Source: an uncultured Lachnospiraceae bacterium (GTDB lineage: Bacteria > Bacillota > Clostridia > Lachnospirales > Lachnospiraceae). From it: a stretch of DNA of 5,107 nt. Where the stretch lies: contig CACXFD010000236.1 of NCBI GenBank assembly GCA_902766845.1, positions 1 to 5,107 of the forward strand, written 5' to 3'. Below the pieces are notes generated by a model. The model saw nothing but the letters and a program-made list of their open reading frames with translations, had not been told where the DNA came from and made no database searches. Both the position numbers and the translations under genes were made by a program. Below are positions 1-5,107 of this stretch, piece after piece (position 1 is the first letter of the stretch; each line of letters opens with the position of its first letter).

Positions 1-1
1 T

Positions 2-2311
<2,310 letters not shown>

Positions 2312-2322
2312 ACGATGAAGGA

Positions 2323-2350
2323 GCGGGAGCCCGGCGGGCCGGGCTCCCGC
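2323..2350 (+). terminator. GC-rich hairpin after gyrA, probable terminator without T tract
   Basis: A perfect 12-bp stem (2323-2334 with 2339-2350) closes a 4-base CGGG loop, beginning 12 bases after the gyrA stop codon. The stem is almost all G and C, so it should be very stable. No run of T follows (the next bases are GAACCGTGAC), so it is not a canonical intrinsic terminator. It may still end transcription, perhaps with help from Rho, or protect the 3' end of the gyrA mRNA. Its position directly after the stop codon supports one of these roles. Confidence 0.6.
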
Positions 2351-2443
2351 GAACCGTGACGGCCCGGCCGCAGACAAGTCCTGCAGCCGGGCCGTATCTG
2401 ACCGGCGGCCGGAGGAGCCCCGCAAGCGGACGAAGAACGCCGG

Positions 2444-2569
2444 CCGGCCGCAAAGACAGACCAGCCGTCTACAAAGACAGGTCAGTCGGCGGCAAAGACA
2501 GATCGGCCGGACGCAAAAAGATACCGGCCGGCCGCTAAGGCAGATCGGTCGGCCGCCGGGACAGAGAAA
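2444..2569 (+). repeat. Degenerate 21-bp tandem repeat, about six copies
   Basis: Six consecutive units of 21 bases can be laid out without gaps: 2444-2464, 2465-2485, 2486-2506, 2507-2527, 2528-2548 and a weaker 2549-2569. Each unit begins with a CCGGCCGC-like block, continues with AAAGACAG or a close variant, and ends in ATCGG, ACCAG or similar. A decayed earlier unit may occupy 2423-2443. Because 21 is a multiple of three, open frames run through it on both strands and spell heptapeptide-like repeats (AGRKDRP, AVYKDRS, VGGKDRS). These lack a ribosome binding site, so I regard the tract as non-coding. The rest of the gap, 2351-2443 and 2570-2599, is GC-rich and holds no promoter or gene that I can see. 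Confidence 0.8.
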
Positions 2570-2611
2570 GCGGCCGTGCCGGCCGGGCACGCAGAATGCA
2601 GGAGGAGGCAT

Positions 2612-3454
2612 ATGAGAGAGATCCGGGCGGAGAAGATCACGGAGGCTGTGGCGCGGCTCTGCATACAGGCCAATCTGGACCTGTCCGCGGACATGCGCCG
2701 GGCGCTGGAGGATGCTTCGGAAAGAGAGGAGTCCGCTCTCGGACAGAGCGTGCTCGGACAGCTGCGGGAGAATCTCCGGCTGGCCGGGCAGCAGCAGATC
2801 CCGATCTGCCAGGACACCGGCATGGCCGTGGTGTTCCTCGAGATCGGCCAGGACGCGCACGTCACGGGCGGAGATCTGACCGCGGCTGTGAACGAAGGGG
2901 TGCGCCGCGGATATACGGACGGCTATCTTCGCAAATCCGTGGTCTCGGATCCGCTGCTGCGGGAGAATACCGGCGATAACACGCCGGCTGTCCTGCATAC
3001 CGAGATCGTGCCCGGCGACCAGGTGAAGATCACGGTCGCGCCGAAGGGCTTCGGCAGCGAGAATATGAGCCGGATCTTCATGCTCAAGCCCGCGGACGGC
3101 GCCGAGGGCGTGAAGGAAGCCGTGCTGACCGCCGCGCGCGAGGCCGGCCCCAACGCCTGCCCGCCGATGGTCGTCGGCGTCGGCATCGGCGGCACGTTCG
3201 AGCAGTGCGCGCTGCTCGCGAAGAAGGCGCTGCTGCGCCCGGTCGGGAGCCGGTCGCCGCTGCCGCACATCGCGCAGATGGAAGCGGAACTGCTGGAGCA
3301 GATCAACCGCAGCGGCATCGGCCCCGGAGGCCTGGGCGGCCGCGTGACCGCGCTGGGGCTGCAGATCGAAACGTATGCGACGCACATCGCCGGGCTGCCG
3401 GTGGCCGTCAACATCTGCTGTCACGTGAACCGGCACGCGTCGGCCGAACTGTAA
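2612..3454 (+). CDS. Class I fumarate hydratase (or L-tartrate dehydratase), alpha subunit
   Basis: This is the iron-sulfur-carrying half of a two-subunit, oxygen-sensitive hydro-lyase that interconverts fumarate and L-malate in the cytoplasm. It has 280 residues, typical for the alpha subunit. The three expected [4Fe-4S] ligands are visible: Cys66 in CQDTG, Cys183 in NACPP and Cys270 in NICCHVNRHA. Asp68 and His258 match the Asp135 and His334 active-site positions of Leishmania class I fumarase. GFGSENMS at 146-153 and GVGIGGT at 189-195 are further family motifs. The ATG at 2612 is chosen because AGGAGG at 2600-2605 precedes it by 6 bases; the frame extends up to a GTG at 2576, which has no ribosome binding site. 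The beta gene follows after 11 bases, so they are almost certainly cotranscribed. Sequence alone does not separate fumarase from TtdAB tartrate dehydratase; fumarase is the commoner role. Confidence 0.93.
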   Translation: MREIRAEKITEAVARLCIQANLDLSADMRRALEDASEREESALGQSVLGQLRENLRLAGQQQIPICQDTGMAVVFLEIGQDAHVTGGDLTAAVNEGVRRGYTDGYLRKSVVSDPLLRENTGDNTPAVLHTEIVPGDQVKITVAPKGFGSENMSRIFMLKPADGAEGVKEAVLTAAREAGPNACPPMVVGVGIGGTFEQCALLAKKALLRPVGSRSPLPHIAQMEAELLEQINRSGIGPGGLGGRVTALGLQIETYATHIAGLPVAVNICCHVNRHASAEL

Positions 3455-3465
3455 GGAGGACGGGG

Positions 3466-4068
3466 ATGGACAAGAGAGAAAACGCCGCGGCCGCGGAGCG
3501 GACCGTGCAGGCGGCCGGCGAAAAGCAGGTACGCTTCCCGATGACCCGGGAGCAGGCCGCACAGCTGCGCGCCGGCGATGTCGTGAAGATCTCCGGCGTC
3601 ATCTATGTGGCGCGCGACGCCGCGCATAAGCGCATGACCGAGGATCTGGCCGCAGGGAAGGACCTGCCGTTCGATCCGATGGACAACGCGGTCTATTATA
3701 TGGGACCGTCTCCGGCGCGTCCGGGGCAGGTCATCGGCTCCGCGGGGCCCACGACGGCCGGCCGCATGGACAAGTATACGCCCGAACTGATCCGCCGGGG
3801 CCTTCGCGCGATGATCGGCAAGGGCCGGCGCACGCAGGCCGTCAAGGATGCCGCGCGCGAATACGGCTGCGTTTATCTGGCTGCGGTCGGGGGCGCGGGC
3901 GCGCTGCTCGCGAGCTGCATCAAGGCGTCGGACGTCCTCGCCTATCCCGAACTGGGGCCCGAGGCCGTGCGGAAGCTGACCGTGGAGGACATGCCGGCCG
4001 TAGTGGTCCTGGACGCGGAGGGACATGACCTCTACGAGACCGAACCGGCCCGGTGGCGGGAGGCGTGA
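3466..4068 (+). CDS. Class I fumarate hydratase (or L-tartrate dehydratase), beta subunit
   Basis: This 200-residue protein corresponds to the C-terminal domain of single-chain class I fumarases and completes the active site with the alpha subunit encoded just upstream. Motifs in order are LRAGDVVKISG at 34-44, the RDAAHKR block at 50-56, SAGPTTAGRMD at 92-102 and IGKG at 117-120. Thr96, Arg100 and probably Lys119 match Thr467, Arg471 and Lys491 of the Leishmania enzyme, where they bind or activate substrate. The ATG at 3466 is supported by AAGGAGG at 3453-3459, which overlaps the alpha-subunit stop codon, with 6 bases of spacing. The first 24 or so residues are an Ala/Glu-rich extension before the usual family start (FPMTREQ); a start at the internal ATG 3541 is possible but lacks a comparable ribosome binding site. 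No terminator with a T tract follows the TGA. Confidence 0.93.
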   Translation: MDKRENAAAAERTVQAAGEKQVRFPMTREQAAQLRAGDVVKISGVIYVARDAAHKRMTEDLAAGKDLPFDPMDNAVYYMGPSPARPGQVIGSAGPTTAGRMDKYTPELIRRGLRAMIGKGRRTQAVKDAAREYGCVYLAAVGGAGALLASCIKASDVLAYPELGPEAVRKLTVEDMPAVVVLDAEGHDLYETEPARWREA

Positions 4069-4098
4069 GCGGGAACGGAACGCAGGGAGCGGAAGAGA

Positions 4099-4172
4099 GG
4101 CTGCGTAAGACCGGCTGCGTAAGACCGGCAGCGGAAAACCGTAGGAAAACCGTAAGTTTGGCAGCGGAAGAC
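4099..4172 (+). repeat. Degenerate tandem repeat of about 14-bp period after the fumarase operon
   Basis: Two identical, adjacent 14-base units, GGCTGCGTAAGACC, occupy 4099-4112 and 4113-4126. A third unit at 4127-4140 (GGCAGCGGAAAACC) matches them at 11 of 14 positions. A shortened copy lies at 4141-4151 and a further GGCAGCGGAAGAC at 4160-4172. Similar but weaker GAGCGGAAGAG-type sequence lies just upstream from about 4087. The period is not a multiple of three, which argues against coding. The rest of the gap, 4173-4248, is GC-rich without a recognisable gene. A weak 6-bp hairpin (4222-4227 with 4238-4243) has no T tract. Confidence 0.7.
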
Positions 4173-4248
4173 GGCCGGATCCGCCCGGAAAAGAGGCCGG
4201 CGCTGGCCGCGCCACCCGTCGTCCTGCCGCACGCAGAGCAGGAATAAC

Positions 4249-4277
4249 TTGACAACGTCCGCCCCCGCCTTTATAAT
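4249..4277 (+). promoter_or_regulatory. Perfect consensus sigma-70/sigma-A promoter for tRNA-Ser
   Basis: TTGACA at 4249-4254 and TATAAT at 4272-4277 are both exact consensus hexamers, separated by the optimal 17 bases. Transcription would start near 4284, about 26 bases before the mature tRNA. The AT-rich -10 box and the bases just before the -35 stand out against a very GC-rich background. Such a strong promoter fits a stable RNA gene, and the tRNA is the only gene between it and the terminator at 4403-4430. Confidence 0.93.
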
Positions 4278-4283
4278 GGGATA

Positions 4284-4306
4284 CGCATCCGGTCAGCAAG
4301 GATGCG
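4284..4306 (+). other. 5' leader hairpin of the tRNA-Ser precursor
   Basis: CGCATCC at 4284-4290 pairs perfectly with GGATGCG at 4300-4306 around a 9-base loop. The hairpin begins at the predicted transcription start and ends 3 bases before the tRNA acceptor stem. It would form the 5' leader that RNase P removes. It may keep the leader from pairing with the tRNA; that role is inference. Confidence 0.55.
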
Positions 4307-4309
4307 CAT

Positions 4310-4398
4310 GGAGAAGTACTCAAGTGGCTGAAGAGGCTCCCCTGCTAAGGGAGTAGGCCGGTAGTCCCGGCGCGAGGGTTCAAATCCCTCCTTCTCCG
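4310..4398 (+). tRNA. tRNA-Ser (anticodon GCU)
   Basis: A complete class II tRNA can be folded by eye. The acceptor stem is GGAGAAG (4310-4316) with CTTCTCC (4391-4397). The D stem is CTC with GAG (4319-4321 and 4333-4335). The anticodon stem is CTCCC with GGGAG (4337-4341 and 4349-4353). The loop CTGCTAA carries anticodon GCT at 4344-4346. A long variable arm with a CCGG/CCGG-type stem follows, then a T arm GAGGG-TTCAAAT-CCCTC. The long variable arm and discriminator G at 4398 are serine identity features. The anticodon reads AGC and AGU codons. The bases after the discriminator are CAC rather than CCA, so the 3' CCA appears not to be encoded and would be added by tRNA nucleotidyltransferase. 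Confidence 0.97.
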
Positions 4399-4402
4399 CA
4401 CG

Positions 4403-4430
4403 AAAAGGAGCTCGTTGGAGCTCCTTTTTT
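4403..4430 (+). terminator. Intrinsic terminator of the tRNA-Ser transcript
   Basis: An 11-bp stem (AAAAGGAGCTC at 4403-4413 with GAGCTCCTTTT at 4418-4428) closes a GTTG loop, and the T run continues to 4430, giving six Ts in a row. It starts 4 bases after the tRNA discriminator base. Stem plus T tract is the classical Rho-independent form, and the leading As could give some function in the opposite direction as well. It should insulate the downstream gene from the strong tRNA promoter. Confidence 0.93.
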
Positions 4431-4491
4431 GTATCTGAAAAAACGCGGACGGAAGCCGGGCCGCGGCCGGAAGAGACCGGAAGCGCCCGGT

Positions 4492-4551
4492 GAGCCGGAC
4501 AGAGAGCCGGACAAAGAGATGAACAGAGAACCGGGAAAAGAGCCGGAACAG
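4492..4551 (+). repeat. Degenerate 12-bp tandem repeat, five copies
   Basis: Five gapless 12-base units run from 4492: GAGCCGGACAGA, GAGCCGGACAAA, GAGATGAACAGA, GAACCGGGAAAA and GAGCCGGAACAG. Looser CCGGAAGA-type sequence continues upstream to about 4450. The frame of the downstream gene is open through the tract and would read an EPDR/EPDK-like tetrapeptide repeat. The preferred start of that gene lies after the tract, so it is probably untranslated leader or intergenic DNA. The span 4431-4572 otherwise shows no clear promoter. Confidence 0.75.
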
Positions 4552-4572
4552 ATCGGAGGGGGCAGGATCGCG

Positions 4573-4968
4573 ATGGACCGTTATTATGAAGAGCTCAGGG
4601 TCCGCGTGCACGCGGAAGAGATGGGGACCGGTCTGTGCGTGACTGTTTCCGGGGGAGACCGGGCGCACATCGGCTCCGTGGCCATGGCAGAACCGCGGCC
4701 CAGCCTGACCGGAGACGGGAGCGGCTCCGCGACCGTGTCCGTTCACAACTGGACAGGCCACAAGGACGGCGAGGTGGCCGAGCCGCTCGCGCAGCGGATT
4801 GCGTCCCGGCTGGGGCGCAGGACCGTGGTCGTCTGCGGCCTGCATTACGAGGGGGCCGATGCGGGATTGTTTAAGAAAGTGGAGGAACTGACGGAGCGCA
4901 TCGCCGCGGAGATCGAAGAGCAGTTCGGGGAGATCAAAGAGCTGTTTGATGCTGCCGGCAGGGCATGA
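4573..4968 (+). CDS. LpdD-like / proteasome-assembly-chaperone-4-like small protein
   Basis: This 131-residue soluble protein has no signal peptide or membrane segment. Its core resembles, from memory, the bacterial family annotated as 'proteasome assembly chaperone 4' or 'prenylated flavin chaperone LpdD-like'. Matching features are GGDRAHIG at 27-34, PRPSL at 41-45, SATVSV followed by GHKDGEVA at 52-69 and a beta-strand/turn VVVCGLHYEGA at 85-95. The C-terminal 30 residues are a charged helix, possibly coiled coil. LpdD in gallate decarboxylase operons is thought to help prenylated-FMN enzymes of the UbiD type; no UbiD or UbiX gene is visible here, so the partner is unknown. The ATG at 4573 is preferred, with AGGA at 4564-4567 and GGAGG at 4555-4559 upstream. 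The frame is also open back to ATG 4519 and TTG 4429, but the TTG overlaps the terminator. Family assignment is moderate. Confidence 0.6.
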   Translation: MDRYYEELRVRVHAEEMGTGLCVTVSGGDRAHIGSVAMAEPRPSLTGDGSGSATVSVHNWTGHKDGEVAEPLAQRIASRLGRRTVVVCGLHYEGADAGLFKKVEELTERIAAEIEEQFGEIKELFDAAGRA

Positions 4969-4976
4969 GAGGAAGA

Positions 4977-5045
4977 CCGTTTCGGAGACGGACCACTAAA
5001 TCTTGTGGGCATAAAAAGGCGGTCCGGCCAGATGTTGCGGTCCGC
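4977..5045 (+). promoter_or_regulatory. Possible structured 5' leader with alternative pairings
   Basis: CGGACC at 4989-4994 can pair with GGTCCG at 5021-5026 or with a second copy at 5039-5044. Its first bases also lie in a local hairpin, 4977-4982 with 4986-4991, that includes one G-T pair. The two GGTCCG copies sit in an 8-base direct repeat, GCGGTCCG (5019-5026 and 5037-5044). Mutually exclusive pairings just before a start codon can indicate attenuation or translational control. The stems are short, no known riboswitch class is recognised, and chance is a real possibility in DNA this GC-rich. Confidence 0.25.
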
Positions 5046-5062
5046 GCGGGCGGGAGGTTTTG

Positions 5063-5107
5063 ATGTCCAAAAAGGCTGATTTTGCGCGCAATTCGGGCAT
5101 TTTCGGA
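5063..5107 (+). CDS. Start of an unidentified gene, cut by the window end
   Basis: An ATG at 5063 is preceded by GGGAGG at 5052-5057 with 5 bases of spacing, one of the better ribosome binding sites here. The frame stays open for 15 codons to the window edge and reads MSKKADFARNSGIFG. The short basic start followed by a Gly/Ile/Phe turn into possibly hydrophobic sequence is compatible with the N-terminus of a membrane transporter, for example a sodium:neurotransmitter symporter family protein, but 15 residues cannot identify it. It lies 94 bases after the LpdD-like gene and has no clear promoter of its own. Confidence 0.6.
   Translation, partial: MSKKADFARNSGIFG

Noticed and set aside
2356..2538. 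60-codon open frame (GTG start) across the 21-bp repeats, with heptapeptide-like repeats rich in Arg, Lys and Gly
   Set aside because: It has no ribosome binding site, begins 6 bases after the gyrA hairpin, and its openness follows from a repeat period divisible by three; the opposite strand is open over part of the tract for the same reason.
2576..2611. Longer fumarase alpha subunit starting at GTG 2576
   Set aside because: The added residues (MPAGHAECRRRH) do not look like the family N-terminus, and the strong AGGAGG sits directly before ATG 2612.
4222..4243. Hairpin TCCTGC/GCAGGA as a terminator of the fumarase operon
   Set aside because: Only 6 bp with a 10-base loop and no T tract, and it lies immediately before the tRNA promoter.
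4053..4247. 64-codon + strand frame in the fumarase-tRNA gap
   Set aside because: It overlaps the beta-subunit end in another frame, runs through the 14-bp repeats, has no family resemblance and no convincing ribosome binding site.
3421..4323. 300-codon minus-strand open frame opposite the fumarase beta gene
   Set aside because: It is a shadow of GC-rich codons on the opposite strand; the + strand frame matches a known family along its whole length.
4310..4430. tRNA-Ser 3' end as an integration (att) site
   Set aside because: No duplicated tRNA 3' fragment, integrase gene or mobile element is visible in the window, and an intact terminator directly follows the tRNA.
4429..4572. N-terminal extension of the LpdD-like protein from TTG 4429
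   Set aside because: The TTG lies in the T tract of the tRNA terminator and the extension is made of low-complexity repeats; ATG 4573 fits the domain better. ATG 4519 remains possible.
4995..5017. Promoter for the last gene in the AT-rich stretch TAAATC...CATAAAAA
   Set aside because: No -35-like hexamer lies at a suitable distance from either candidate -10 box.

Overview
The window looks like ordinary chromosomal DNA from a high-GC anaerobic Firmicute. The best guess is Clostridia, probably Lachnospiraceae or a close relative. That rests on the wording of the GyrA sequence, a two-subunit iron-sulfur (class I) fumarase, strong AGGAGG-type ribosome binding sites and a Gram-positive-type tRNA-Ser. 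Third codon positions are mostly G or C. All genes recognised here lie on the + strand.

Layout. (1) Positions 2-2311 hold gyrA without roughly its first 64 codons; it ends at a perfect 12-bp hairpin that lacks a T tract. (2) The 300-base gap 2312-2611 contains a degenerate tandem array with a 21-bp period and no visible promoter. (3) Positions 2612-4068 hold a two-gene operon for the alpha and beta subunits of a class I fumarate hydratase (or the related tartrate dehydratase), separated by 11 bases. All three cluster cysteines and the main active-site residues are present. (4) The gap 4069-4309 starts with a degenerate array of about 14-bp period and ends with a perfect consensus sigma-70/sigma-A promoter. 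(5) That promoter drives tRNA-Ser(GCU) at 4310-4398, closed by a strong intrinsic terminator. (6) A third repeat tract, with a 12-bp period, leads into a 131-residue protein resembling the LpdD-like / proteasome-assembly-chaperone-4-like family. (7) A new gene with a good ribosome binding site starts at 5063 and runs off the end after 15 codons.

Function. The genes are housekeeping: DNA supercoiling, interconversion of fumarate and malate, and decoding of AGC/AGU serine codons. The small LpdD-like protein has no obvious functional link to its neighbours. I see no mobile element, CRISPR array, phage gene or defence system. The main structural oddity is that the three larger gaps between genes each carry short-period degenerate tandem repeats with a different period (21, 14 and 12 bp), all rich in A and G on the + strand. 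The other point of note is a Gly at the quinolone-pocket position of GyrA that is usually acidic.
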